A stretch of 56,302 bases of DNA from Peptoniphilus rachelemmaiella (GTDB taxonomy: Bacteria; Bacillota; Clostridia; Tissierellales; Peptoniphilaceae). The stretch spans positions 1-56,302 of the forward strand of contig NZ_CALPBW010000014.1 in NCBI RefSeq assembly GCF_943169845.1. The letters run 5' to 3'. The notes under the pieces were generated by a model that saw only the letters and a list, made by a program, of their open reading frames with translations, did no database searches and was not told the origin of the DNA. Position numbers and translations under genes: made by a program. Positions 1-7,550 of the stretch are shown here, one piece after another. Positions within the stretch are counted from its first letter, which is position 1, and every line of letters starts with the position of its first letter.

Positions 1-224
1 CATTCATGGGCTTTCTAAAAGGGAAGAGCAGTATCATGATCTATGAACGATGGGGAGACATGAAATTTAAATATAGGGGAAGGCAGTTTTGGTGCCGAGG
101 CTATTACGTCGATACAGCGGGAAAAAACGCTAAAAAGATTCAAGAGTATATACAAAACCAGTTGAAAGAGGATCAAATAAGTGAGCAACTAACCTTTGAC
201 ACGGCGAACCCCTTTAAGGGGTAG
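1..224 (+). CDS. tnpA: IS200/IS605-family transposase TnpA, 3' part
   Basis: The open frame runs in from the left edge, so the start lies outside the window and the ATG at 6 is internal. About 73 C-terminal residues are visible. They read FLKGKSSIMIYERWGDMKFKY, then FWCRGYYVDTAGKN, then KKIQEYIQNQ, and end in a FKG motif. This is the usual C-terminal half of a Y1 (HUH) single-strand transposase: GFLKGKSS, the FWxxGYYVxT block, the IxxYIxxQ helix carrying the catalytic Tyr in YIQNQ, and a terminal NPFKG. Such enzymes cut and rejoin one strand at subterminal hairpins, and a perfect hairpin lies about 85 bases downstream. Family assignment is confident from the motif order. Whether the copy is intact cannot be seen. 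Confidence 0.85.
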   Translation, partial: FMGFLKGKSSIMIYERWGDMKFKYRGRQFWCRGYYVDTAGKNAKKIQEYIQNQLKEDQISEQLTFDTANPFKG

Positions 225-307
225 TCGAGTAACGTAAGCACGGGCAGACCACCGACGCCCTTCAGGCGCAGCTAGTAATACAGGCCCTTTGGGCCGAAAA
301 AGGAAAA

Positions 308-326
308 CCCCCGGCTACGCCGGGGG
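308..326. repeat. Perfect 8-bp stem hairpin, probable IS200/IS605 right-end structure or terminator
   Basis: CCCCCGGC (308-315) pairs exactly with GCCGGGGG (319-326) around a 3-base loop. It lies downstream of the transposase, where IS200/IS605 elements carry the right-end subterminal hairpin recognised by TnpA. A second small hairpin, GGCCC-TTT-GGGCC, is near 283-295. There is no strong T-run directly after it, which favours a transposon end over a terminator, but the choice is an inference. Confidence 0.5.
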
Positions 327-351
327 ATGTTTATTGTGGGCGAAAAGCCGA

Positions 352-383
352 AAAAAACACGCCACCGATTTCGGTGACGCGTT
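352..383 (-). terminator. Rho-independent terminator of ctlX
   Basis: On the minus strand a CGTCACCGA / TCGGTGGCG stem with a short loop is followed by a run of T (the A-run at 351-357 on the plus strand). It sits directly behind the ctlX stop codon at 387, so it should end the ctlX transcript. Confidence 0.7.
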
Positions 384-386
384 CGC

Positions 387-1271
387 TTAACAGTAATTTT
401 CCGCCAAAATACAGCGCATGCTTCCGCCGCCGTAGGTGGAGATCACATCCAAAGGCACGTGGATGATTCGGTGGGTGGCTTCGATCTGCGCGATTTGCTC
501 GTCGGTGAAGTGTTCGTAGGCCTCTTCACTCATTAGGTAGAGCTTTTCATCGCCCATAAGCTCCAGGCAATTGCCGCAGAAGTGATCGATTTGCTCGCCG
601 GTCAGCTCGATGACCGTTTTTTTCGTGGCGCGCAATTGATCCATGAGCCCCTCTTTATTTTCCGTGAGAAGCTCGGCCGCCACCACGGCGAAATCGTCGG
701 CCACAGACAAAATCACATTGGTGTGATACACCGCCGCATCGTGTTGGCGGGCCTTAAAAGGCAGAGGCTTAAAGCCGTAGGTGCGGCAAAAAGCGAGAAA
801 AGCCTCTTTTTCGCAGCGCTTGGAGAGGCAGCCGTAGGCGATCATTTCCTTGCGATCCAAAACCACGGAGCCCGTGCCCTCCAGCACACCGAAATTTTTA
901 TCGCGAAAATCCGTCACATCCAGCGCGGAAAAATTAAGCAGGGCGTCCAACTGATCCTTTAGCTTGGGAAACTCCCGCCGCCGGTTTTCGCTGTACATGG
1001 GGGCGATGAAAAGCTTGTCCGGGAAAGTAACGAAAATATTGTTGGGAAAAATCGAATCCGGCGTGTCGTCGCCCTTATCGTGCAAGACATCCACCTGCAC
1101 ACCGGCTTCCTCCAGGGCGCGAACCACGGCGGAAAACTCCTCGTTCGCCCGATCCTGCACCTCGCTGGCCGTGCGGGTCGTGTCGTTAATTTGATAGACA
1201 TTGTCTGCGGCGGTTTCCATATTAAAACGAAAGGCCGAGGGGCGAACCATTATGACCTTACGAGCAATCAT
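387..1271 (-). CDS. ctlX: Amidinotransferase-fold citrulline/arginine-modifying hydrolase (CtlX type)
   Basis: A 294-residue protein of the guanidino-group modifying superfamily, in the arginine-deiminase-related CtlX family associated with citrulline use. Visible landmarks are VRPSAFRFN near residue 9, the substrate-side FPNN at about 75-78, EGTG at about 131-134, the catalytic His in YHTNV (about 183) and the nucleophile Cys about eight residues from the C-terminus, in GGSMRC. The ATG at 1271 was chosen over an upstream ATG at 1286 because AAAGGAGTG lies just before it. It is monocistronic, has its own terminator, and reads away from gdhA. The fold and catalytic class are clear; the exact substrate (citrulline, arginine or methylated arginine) cannot be read from sequence alone. 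Confidence 0.85.
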   Translation of the reverse strand: MIARKVIMVRPSAFRFNMETAADNVYQINDTTRTASEVQDRANEEFSAVVRALEEAGVQVDVLHDKGDDTPDSIFPNNIFVTFPDKLFIAPMYSENRRREFPKLKDQLDALLNFSALDVTDFRDKNFGVLEGTGSVVLDRKEMIAYGCLSKRCEKEAFLAFCRTYGFKPLPFKARQHDAAVYHTNVILSVADDFAVVAAELLTENKEGLMDQLRATKKTVIELTGEQIDHFCGNCLELMGDEKLYLMSEEAYEHFTDEQIAQIEATHRIIHVPLDVISTYGGGSMRCILAENYC

Positions 1272-1719
1272 AGCCACTCCTTTCATCTGCTACATAACAT
1301 TTACATCCCGTCTATTTTACAACAGATGGCGACCTTTGCCCAGAGGGCGTGGGGGAAAAGGGTCTTATGGCTTTTCAGAGAAGAAAGTTCGCAGACGAAA
1401 GCGTGAAAAGCTTTTGCGTTTTTTGCATTCTCGTAAAAACCACACGAAAAGAACGGTTAAAAAAGCACGGATAAATGAATCAAATTGCCAAGATCTGTTT
1501 GAAACCCGTGAAATAACACGGATTCAGGCTGCTTTGGGGATTGATATTTTCTAAACCACCATGGAAATTTCAATTGCCTTGTGTTATGATGAATACGTTG
1601 GAGCGAGGGCGTTCTCACGTGGCAAATAGTCACCGCATTTTTTATTTCCCGAAAGGGAAAGCCTTTGCTCTTCTAACGAGGCATTAAGCCAACTCATTTT
1701 CTTTAAGGAGGAATATTGT
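1272..1719. other. Intergenic region between ctlX and gdhA; gdhA leader
   Basis: About 450 bases separate the divergent ctlX and gdhA genes. Several open frames cross it, but none has a convincing ribosome site or recognisable protein. The last 160 bases form the gdhA leader, which contains a small perfect hairpin, TTTCCC-GAAA-GGGAAA (1645-1660). AAGGAGG lies just before the gdhA ATG. I could not match the leader to a known riboswitch and see no clean -35/-10 pair. Confidence 0.5.
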
Positions 1720-3066
1720 ATGAGCTATCTTGAAAGTGTAATCGAACGTGTTAAAGAAAGACACGCCAGCGAACCTGAATTCTGCCAAACCGTAGAAGAA
1801 GTATTAGGTTCTTTAAAACCGGTTATTGATCAACATCCGGAATACGAACGCGTAGACCTTTTAGGCCGCATGGTTGAACCGGAACGTCTCTTCAGCTTCC
1901 GTGTTGTATGGCAAGACGACGAAGGTCAATACCACACCAACATTGGCTACCGTTGCCAATTTAACGGGGCGCTTGGGCCGTACAAGGGCGGTATCCGCTT
2001 CCATCCCACCGTTAACCAATCCGTTATTAAGTTCCTCGGCTTCGAACAATGCTTCAAGAACTCCATGACCGGCCTCCCCATCGGCGGCGGCAAGGGCGGC
2101 AGTGACTTCGACCCCCGCGGTAGAAGTGACGACGAAATCATGCGTTTCTGCCAAAGCTTTATCAGCACCCTTTATCACTACATCGGGCCCGACACCGACG
2201 TTCCGGCAGGTGACATGGGCGTTGGCGCAAGAGAAGTCGGCTTCATGTACGGTCAATATCGCCACTTAAAAGCTAAATTCGAAAACGGTACCTTCACCGG
2301 TAAAGGCTTCAGCTTCGGTGGTTCCCGCGTACGTCCCGAAGCTACCGGCTACGGCGCAGTTTACTACCTCTTGAACGTCCTCGATCACTTCGGCGAAGAC
2401 ATCAAAGACAAGAAGATCGCTGTTTCCGGTTTCGGTAACGTATCTTGGGGTATCTGCAAGAAAGTTCAACAACTGGGCGGTAAAGTCGTTACCATCGCAG
2501 GTCCCGACGGATACATCTACGATAAAGACGGTATCAACACCGAAGAAAAAGTTAACTACATGCTCGAGATGCGTGCTTCCGGTCGCGACAAGGTTCAAGA
2601 CTACGCAGACAAATTCGGCGTAGACTTCTTCCCCGGTGAAAAACCCTGGATCAACGCAGAATACGACATCGCTATGCCGGCTGCTTACCAAAATGAAATC
2701 ACCATCGAAGAAGCAAAAGCCATGGTTGAAAAGGGCGTAGAATACTACATCGAAGTAGCTAACATGCCTACCACCAACGAAGCTTTGAACTACCTCATCG
2801 AAAACGTGAAGGTTGTTGCTCCTTCCAAGGCTGTTAACGCCGGTGGTGTTGCAGGTTCCGCACTCGAAATGAGCCAAAATAGTGCTCGCCTGAGCTGGCC
2901 CGCAGAAGAAGTTGACAAACAACTTCACATGATCATGGACAACATCTACAAGATGTCCGTCGAAGCAGCTGAACAATACGGCTTAGGCTACAACCTCGTA
3001 GCCGGTGCTAACATTGCCGGTTTCGTTCGCTTAGCAGACGCCATGATGGCACAAGGTGTATTCTAG
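1720..3066 (+). CDS. gdhA: Hexameric glutamate dehydrogenase
   Basis: This 448-residue enzyme interconverts glutamate with 2-oxoglutarate and ammonia, linking amino-acid fermentation to central metabolism in the cytoplasm. The length and N-terminal half match small hexameric bacterial GDHs. The substrate-binding stretch YKGGIRFHP is near 88-96, Lys in CFKNS is near 113, and the catalytic Lys in GGGKGGSDFDP is near 125. The C-terminal half carries a Rossmann turn, SGFGNVSWG (about 236-244), and the late motif NAGGVAGSALEMSQN. AAGGAGG precedes the ATG by a normal distance. Codon use is strongly biased (GGC, GTT, AAC), as expected for a highly expressed gene. Whether it prefers NAD or NADP cannot be stated safely. 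A terminator follows, so it is probably monocistronic. Confidence 0.95.
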   Translation: MSYLESVIERVKERHASEPEFCQTVEEVLGSLKPVIDQHPEYERVDLLGRMVEPERLFSFRVVWQDDEGQYHTNIGYRCQFNGALGPYKGGIRFHPTVNQSVIKFLGFEQCFKNSMTGLPIGGGKGGSDFDPRGRSDDEIMRFCQSFISTLYHYIGPDTDVPAGDMGVGAREVGFMYGQYRHLKAKFENGTFTGKGFSFGGSRVRPEATGYGAVYYLLNVLDHFGEDIKDKKIAVSGFGNVSWGICKKVQQLGGKVVTIAGPDGYIYDKDGINTEEKVNYMLEMRASGRDKVQDYADKFGVDFFPGEKPWINAEYDIAMPAAYQNEITIEEAKAMVEKGVEYYIEVANMPTTNEALNYLIENVKVVAPSKAVNAGGVAGSALEMSQNSARLSWPAEEVDKQLHMIMDNIYKMSVEAAEQYGLGYNLVAGANIAGFVRLADAMMAQGVF

Positions 3067-3115
3067 AATACAAAAAGAGCAGTACTCTTTTCGTAAAAGA
3101 ATAAAATGACTACAA

Positions 3116-3146
3116 AAGATCGCGTACGACCTACGCGGTCTTTTTG
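3116..3146 (+). terminator. Rho-independent terminator of gdhA
   Basis: AAGATCGCGTA and TACGCGGTCTT form a stem (with one G-T pair) followed by TTTTTG. A weaker AAAGAG/CTCTTT hairpin sits between it and the gdhA stop. Confidence 0.75.
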
Positions 3147-3212
3147 TATGTTATGAGTGGCGGGCATGATTTCGGAAGAAGCGGGTACAAGAGAAAAAAG
3201 GGGGAATAGGAA

Positions 3213-3803
3213 ATGAATGTAAATGAAAAAGACGCACTGAATCTGCTTATGAAATACAACACCGATCCCTTTCACCTGCGCCACGCCCTCACCGTAAAAG
3301 AAGTGATGGCATCCTTCGCACGGGAACTGGGCTACGAGGATGAGGCGGACTTCTGGGCCATGGCGGGCCTTTTACACGACGTGGATTACGAGCAGTTTCC
3401 CGAGGAACACTGCAAAAGGGCGCCGGAGCTCTTGGCGGAAATCGACGCCCCCGATGCACTCGTTCGCGCCATTGTGAGCCACGGCAGGGGAATTTGCGCC
3501 GACGTGGAGCCGGAGCACACCATGGAAAAAGTGCTTTACGCCACCGATGAGCTCACGGGCTTGATTTACGTCTACGCCATTATGCGGCCCTCGGGCTCCG
3601 TGCAGGACATGAAGCTGAAGAGCTTAAAGAAAAAATTCAAAGACAAGAAATTTGCCGCCGGCGTGGACTGAGACACCATTCTTCGCGGCGCGGATATGCT
3701 GGGCTGGGAGACGGACGAGCTCCTTACCCGCACCATGGCCGCCATGGCGGAAACGGAAGAAGCCGTAGCCGAGCAGCTCGCTTCTTTAACCGCAGAAAAA
3801 TAA
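3213..3803 (+). pseudogene. HD-domain phosphohydrolase interrupted by an in-frame TGA
   Basis: The first 152 codons (3213-3668) encode an HD-superfamily metal-dependent phosphohydrolase. A histidine follows FHLR near residue 23, the HD pair is in GLLHDVDYE, a third His is in IVSHG, and an Asp is in YATDELTG. Translation then meets TGA at 3669-3671, but the same frame stays open for 43 further codons, with protein-like content (TILRGADMLGW and a Glu/Ala-rich helix), up to TAA at 3801. The natural reading is a CGA-to-TGA change in a roughly 196-residue protein. All HD ligands lie before the stop, so the short product could still fold. The start is supported by a GGGGGAATAGG-like ribosome site. 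Substrate is unknown. Confidence 0.7.
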
Positions 3804-3813
3804 AAGCAAAAAA

Positions 3814-3848
3814 AGAAGGCGCCTTGAAAAATCAAGGGGCCTTTTTCG
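3814..3848. terminator. Bidirectional terminator between the HD gene and the RimK-like gene
   Basis: AAGGCGCCTTGA, an AAAA loop and TCAAGGGGCCTT form a strong stem flanked by an A-run on the left and a T-run on the right. It can therefore serve both convergent genes. Confidence 0.75.
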
Positions 3849-3887
3849 TATCCTTTGTTCCTTTCTTAAAAACGTGCTACACTGAAT

Positions 3888-4745
3888 TTAGCGGATCTCA
3901 GCCACCACATAGGCGAGGATTTTTTCCGACACGTCGATGCCCGTGGCTTGTTGAAAGCCCAAGTAGCTCATATTGGAATTGATTTCCACCAAAAGGGGGC
4001 CGCTGTGGGAGTCGATAAGGTCGATGCCCGAAAAGGCGAGGTGTGCCCCTTTATGGGCGGCGAGGGCCAGTTCTTTTTCTTCCTCGGTGAGATCAATGGG
4101 CCGTGCCGTGGATCCTGCGGCGATGTTGGCGCGGAAGTCGTGCTCGTTTCTGCGCTCGATGGCGCCGAGGATCCCGTCGCCCACGACGAGCACCCGCTTG
4201 TCGACCCCGGCGGATTCGGCGATAAAGGGCTGAAAGAGATAATCTTCCGCCCCCATGTTTGTCGCAATCACCTTCGCTTCGTCGCGATTGTTTGCGAGAA
4301 ACACCTGCTCGCCGAAGGAGCCTTTGGCGGCTTTAATGACCATGGGGTAGCCGAAGCGGCCTTCCACATAGGCGAGAAAGTCGTCTGTGGGCACCTGCGC
4401 CCGGTAGTGGAAGGGGGCGGGGACGGTGTCGATCATGGGAAGGAAAGGCGCCAGGGCGTCGAAGGTGGCGATTTTGTCGTCGGCCAAGGCGATGGCGTTC
4501 GCCGGATTAAAGAGGGGGCATTGCTTTTCCAGTGCCCGGGCGAGGCGCACGTCTTTGTCGAAAAACAAGATGGCGTCGGGGGCGGGATCGCCCTTTATGT
4601 CGCGGGCGAGGAAGCCCTCTTTTCCCGCCGAAAGCACGTAGTCTGTGTGGGGCTTGGCAAGAATGTCCGCCCCTTTGGCGGCGAGATCCTGCACCACCTT
4701 GTGGATGGCGAAGGAAAAGTAACCGTGATAAATAATGTGAATCAT
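3888..4745 (-). CDS. RimK-like ATP-grasp carboxylate-amine ligase
   Basis: A 285-residue ATP-grasp protein. The N-terminal pre-ATP-grasp region begins MIHIIYHGYFSFA. The ATP-binding stretch FGYPMVIKAAKGSFGEQVF is near 132-150, the family's RVLVVGDGILGAIER block follows, and a metal-binding LVEINSNMSYLGFQ motif lies near the end. This is the arrangement of RimK, LysX and MptN-type ligases, which add an amino acid to a carboxylate on a protein, cofactor or peptide. The start is directly divergent from the chorismate mutase gene with only 18 bases between the two ATGs, so they must share a compact regulatory region. The substrate cannot be deduced: the family is confident and the function open. 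Confidence 0.8.
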   Translation of the reverse strand: MIHIIYHGYFSFAIHKVVQDLAAKGADILAKPHTDYVLSAGKEGFLARDIKGDPAPDAILFFDKDVRLARALEKQCPLFNPANAIALADDKIATFDALAPFLPMIDTVPAPFHYRAQVPTDDFLAYVEGRFGYPMVIKAAKGSFGEQVFLANNRDEAKVIATNMGAEDYLFQPFIAESAGVDKRVLVVGDGILGAIERRNEHDFRANIAAGSTARPIDLTEEEKELALAAHKGAHLAFSGIDLIDSHSGPLLVEINSNMSYLGFQQATGIDVSEKILAYVVAEIR

Positions 4746-4763
4746 GAAACCTCCGGAGGTAGT

Positions 4764-5012
4764 ATGTCTATAGAATCTATTCGAAATGAAATCGACGCCG
4801 TGGACGACGCGCTGGCGGATCTTTTAAAGGCCCGCTTCGATTTGTCTCGCGCCATGGGCGAGGAGAAGAAGAAGGTGGGCCGGGCGGTTTACGATCCCGA
4901 CAGGGAGGCAGCCCTCCTCGCCCGAGTGGAGAAGAAGGCTGCGCCCTATGGCGGCGAAGTGCGTGCCCTCTATGAAAAAATGATGGAACTTTCCCGAAAC
5001 CTTCAGGAGTAA
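4764..5012 (+). CDS. Chorismate mutase (AroQ type)
   Basis: An 82-residue all-helical protein matching the single-domain AroQ fold. The N-terminal helix is SIESIRNEIDAVDDALADLL, an Arg follows in LKARFDLSRAMGEEKKK, and YDPDREAALLARV is the typical second helix. It should convert chorismate to prephenate for phenylalanine and tyrosine synthesis. GGAGG lies directly upstream of the chosen ATG. A longer frame continues upstream through the antisense strand of the RimK-like gene, but has no support. It ends about 60 bases before walR, and whether it has an independent promoter cannot be told. Confidence 0.85.
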   Translation: MSIESIRNEIDAVDDALADLLKARFDLSRAMGEEKKKVGRAVYDPDREAALLARVEKKAAPYGGEVRALYEKMMELSRNLQE

Positions 5013-5071
5013 AACCTCCTCTTGATTATAACCGATTTCACCTATGATATAATCAAGGGAGGAGGGATCCT

Positions 5072-5755
5072 ATGAAAATTTTAATTACAGAAGACGAATC
5101 GGCCATTGCCGAAATCATCGCATACAATTTATCCAACGAAGGCTACGAAACCGCCATGGCAAAAGACGGCGTAGACTGCTTGGAAACCTTCGACACCTGG
5201 GCGCCGGATTTGGTGCTTTTGGATGTCATGATGCCGCGCATGGACGGCTTTGAAACCTTGCGGGAGATCCGCAAGAAAAGTCGGGTGCCGGTGATTATGC
5301 TTACGGCGAAAGATTCCGAAGGCGATCGCATTCGCGGTTTGGAACTGGGCGCCGACGATTATGTGGTGAAGCCCTTCAGCATGGGGGAATTAATCGCCCG
5401 CGTGAAGGCGAATTTCCGCCGCCAGGATTTCGAAAACGAAGGCTATTTGCCCGACGAGGTCATCGAAGAGGCGGATCTGAACATCGATCCCGTGAAGTAT
5501 GAAGTGACGAAGCGGGGGAAAGTGATCGAGCTCACCCTTCGTGAGTTTGAGCTTCTGAAGTACTTAGCCCAGTCGCCGGGCACGGTCTTTAGCCGGGAAA
5601 CCCTCCTGGAAGAGGTGTGGGGCTATGAATATTACGGCGACATTCGCACCGTGGATGTGACGGTGCGCCGTTTGCGTGAAAAAATTGAAGATGCGGGGGA
5701 AGATTTCCGCTACATTCTGACGAAGCGAGGAGTGGGCTATTACTTTGGAGGATAA
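5072..5755 (+). CDS. walR: Response regulator WalR (YycF)
   Basis: A 227-residue OmpR/PhoB-type regulator. The receiver domain covers about 1-118, with acidic residues in TEDES, the phosphoryl-accepting Asp51 in LVLLDVMMPRMDG, the switch Thr in MLTAKD, and Lys in YVVKPF. The winged-helix DNA-binding domain covers about 135-226 (TLREFELLKYLA, GDIRTVDVTVRRLREKIE, GVGYYF). The following genes are walK, yycH and yycI, which together identify the essential cell-wall-homeostasis operon WalRK of Firmicutes. WalR controls peptidoglycan hydrolase genes. A GGGAGGAGGG ribosome site precedes the ATG. A possible promoter with a TATAAT box at 5048-5053 lies upstream, but the -35 spacing is not clean. Confidence 0.93.
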   Translation: MKILITEDESAIAEIIAYNLSNEGYETAMAKDGVDCLETFDTWAPDLVLLDVMMPRMDGFETLREIRKKSRVPVIMLTAKDSEGDRIRGLELGADDYVVKPFSMGELIARVKANFRRQDFENEGYLPDEVIEEADLNIDPVKYEVTKRGKVIELTLREFELLKYLAQSPGTVFSRETLLEEVWGYEYYGDIRTVDVTVRRLREKIEDAGEDFRYILTKRGVGYYFGG

Positions 5756-7550
5756 GCATTATTCCAGCATTAAGTGGCGATTTATTTTTATCTACGTTCT
5801 TCTCGTCTTGGTGGTTATGGCCATTATCGGCGCTTTTATCGTCAATCGACTGGAAGACGCGCAGCTGGAGAAAGTACAGACGGACATGGAGCAGACCCTA
5901 AGCTCCATGGCCAATTCATCGCCCTATTTGACGGAAACGCCCTGGGATGAGGTGCACAGCCGCATTCAAAACACCTTGGACGCCTGGCGCATCGGAAGCG
6001 ACGAGGCCATTTATGCCATTGGCCCCGGGCGGGTGCCCAAGATTATTGCCTCCACCAACAATTCCGGGGAGCTGGTGGCGGGGCAAAATGCCCTGGGCGA
6101 TTCCGATTTATCGCCGAAACTGATTTTAGACGGCTTCCGCGGCGAAGGCTCTTCCGTGATTCGCGAAGACGCCAAGACCAAGGTGCGCCACGCCCATTAC
6201 ACCATGCCGGTTTTCGCAAAAGACGGCAGCGTTATGGGCTTATTTTACATGGTCTCCGATTTAAGCGGCCTTTACGGCGTGGTAGACGACGCCCGGGTCA
6301 TTATGACCTACGCCATGGTGGTGGCCATGGGCATTACCACCCTTCTCGCCTATATTTTGGCCCGCTCCATCACCTTGCCCATTCGGGATGTGACCCGTCA
6401 GGCACGGGAAATGGCCGAGGGGAATTTCAATCAAAAGGTGGAGGTTAAGAGCAACGACGAAATCGGCCGGCTGGGGAGCATGTTTAATTACCTTACTACG
6501 GAACTGGAAGAGACCATCTCCCGCATGGATTCCGAGCGTTCCAAGCTGGACACCATGTTCCACTACATGTCCGAGGGGATCGTCGCCGTGGACGCCATGG
6601 GCCGATTGGTTCATGTGAATCCCGTGGCGAAGGAGATTTTGGATCTGGCCGACGACGCCGTGGGCGAAGCCTTCGACATGAAGCGGCTGAACATTCAAAA
6701 GATTAATTACTACGACGCCGGCTCCTTAACGGGCCTGAGCCAAATCGAAATTAAAAACAAGTTCTACAACATTCGCTACGCCCCCTACAAAGGGGAGAGC
6801 AAGCGGCCTCAGGGGATTATCGCCGTGTTGCAGGATATTACGGAAGAGCACAATTTGGACGTGCTCCGGAAAGATTTCGTGGCCAATGTGGGCCACGAGC
6901 TGAAGACGCCCATTACCACCATTAAATCCTACACGGAAACCTTGATGACGGCATCTTTAAATCGAGATGCTCAGCTGCGGTTTTTAGGCATTATCGACCG
7001 TGAAAGCGACCGCATGACTCACCTGGTCACGGATTTGTTGCAGCTTTCCAATATGGATGCCAAGCGCACCAATTGGGAGCCCGTGTCCATGGATGCCTAC
7101 GAGGTGGTGACGGCGATTTTGGAATCCTTGCAGCCCATGATTAAGGAGCGCCACCACAAGGTGTATCTGGACATTCCCGTGGACATTCGCCCCTTCTTGG
7201 CGGACAAGCACGGGGCCTATCAGGTCATTACCAATATTTTGACCAATGCCTTTAAGTACACTACCTACGCGGGAAAAATCGAAGTCATCGGCAGAAATTT
7301 CGGTTCTCGGGTGCATATCCAGATCAAGGACAACGGCATCGGCATTGCCCGCAGCGATCTGGAACGAATTTACGAACGCTTTTACCGCGTGGAAAAGGGC
7401 AGGAGCCGCGCCATGGGCGGAAGCGGCCTGGGCCTTTCCATCGCCAAGGACATTATGGAAAACATGGGGGGCCGCATCCGCATTAAAAGCGAGCTCAATG
7501 TGGGCACGGAAGTGCTTTTGAGCTTTCCCATGGATCAGGAGGAAGCATGA
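5745..7550 (+). CDS. walK: Sensor histidine kinase WalK (YycG)
   Basis: A 601-residue membrane kinase with the WalK layout. TM1 is at about 12-33 and an extracellular PAS-like (Cache-type) sensor at about 34-186. TM2 is at about 187-207, HAMP at about 208-260, and a cytoplasmic PAS at about 268-368. HisKA follows, with the phosphorylated His near 384 in NVGHELKTPITT, then the ATPase domain with its N box (NILTNAFKYT) and G boxes (DNGIGI, GGSGLGLSIA). It autophosphorylates and drives WalR in response to cell-wall state. The start is a TTG that overlaps the end of walR by 11 bases, with GAGGAG upstream. This is typical translational coupling in the operon. Confidence 0.93.
   Translation: MEDKHYSSIKWRFIFIYVLLVLVVMAIIGAFIVNRLEDAQLEKVQTDMEQTLSSMANSSPYLTETPWDEVHSRIQNTLDAWRIGSDEAIYAIGPGRVPKIIASTNNSGELVAGQNALGDSDLSPKLILDGFRGEGSSVIREDAKTKVRHAHYTMPVFAKDGSVMGLFYMVSDLSGLYGVVDDARVIMTYAMVVAMGITTLLAYILARSITLPIRDVTRQAREMAEGNFNQKVEVKSNDEIGRLGSMFNYLTTELEETISRMDSERSKLDTMFHYMSEGIVAVDAMGRLVHVNPVAKEILDLADDAVGEAFDMKRLNIQKINYYDAGSLTGLSQIEIKNKFYNIRYAPYKGESKRPQGIIAVLQDITEEHNLDVLRKDFVANVGHELKTPITTIKSYTETLMTASLNRDAQLRFLGIIDRESDRMTHLVTDLLQLSNMDAKRTNWEPVSMDAYEVVTAILESLQPMIKERHHKVYLDIPVDIRPFLADKHGAYQVITNILTNAFKYTTYAGKIEVIGRNFGSRVHIQIKDNGIGIARSDLERIYERFYRVEKGRSRAMGGSGLGLSIAKDIMENMGGRIRIKSELNVGTEVLLSFPMDQEEA

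Noticed and set aside
1080..1554. Open frames in the ctlX-gdhA gap
   Set aside because: They are partly antisense to ctlX, low in protein-like content, and without ribosome sites.
1557..1719. Riboswitch in the gdhA leader
   Set aside because: Only a 6-bp GNRA-looped hairpin is clear; no known class could be matched.
2266..2976. 236-codon open frame antisense to gdhA
   Set aside because: It is a by-product of the strong codon bias of gdhA; it has no ribosome site or recognisable protein content.
3669..3671. TGA in the HD gene as a selenocysteine codon
   Set aside because: HD phosphohydrolases are not selenoproteins, the position is outside the active site, and no SECIS-like hairpin is evident right after it.
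3948..4763. Upstream extension of the chorismate mutase frame (about 270 codons)
   Set aside because: It lies wholly antisense to the RimK-like gene, with no domain; the ATG at 4764 has GGAGG and gives the normal length.
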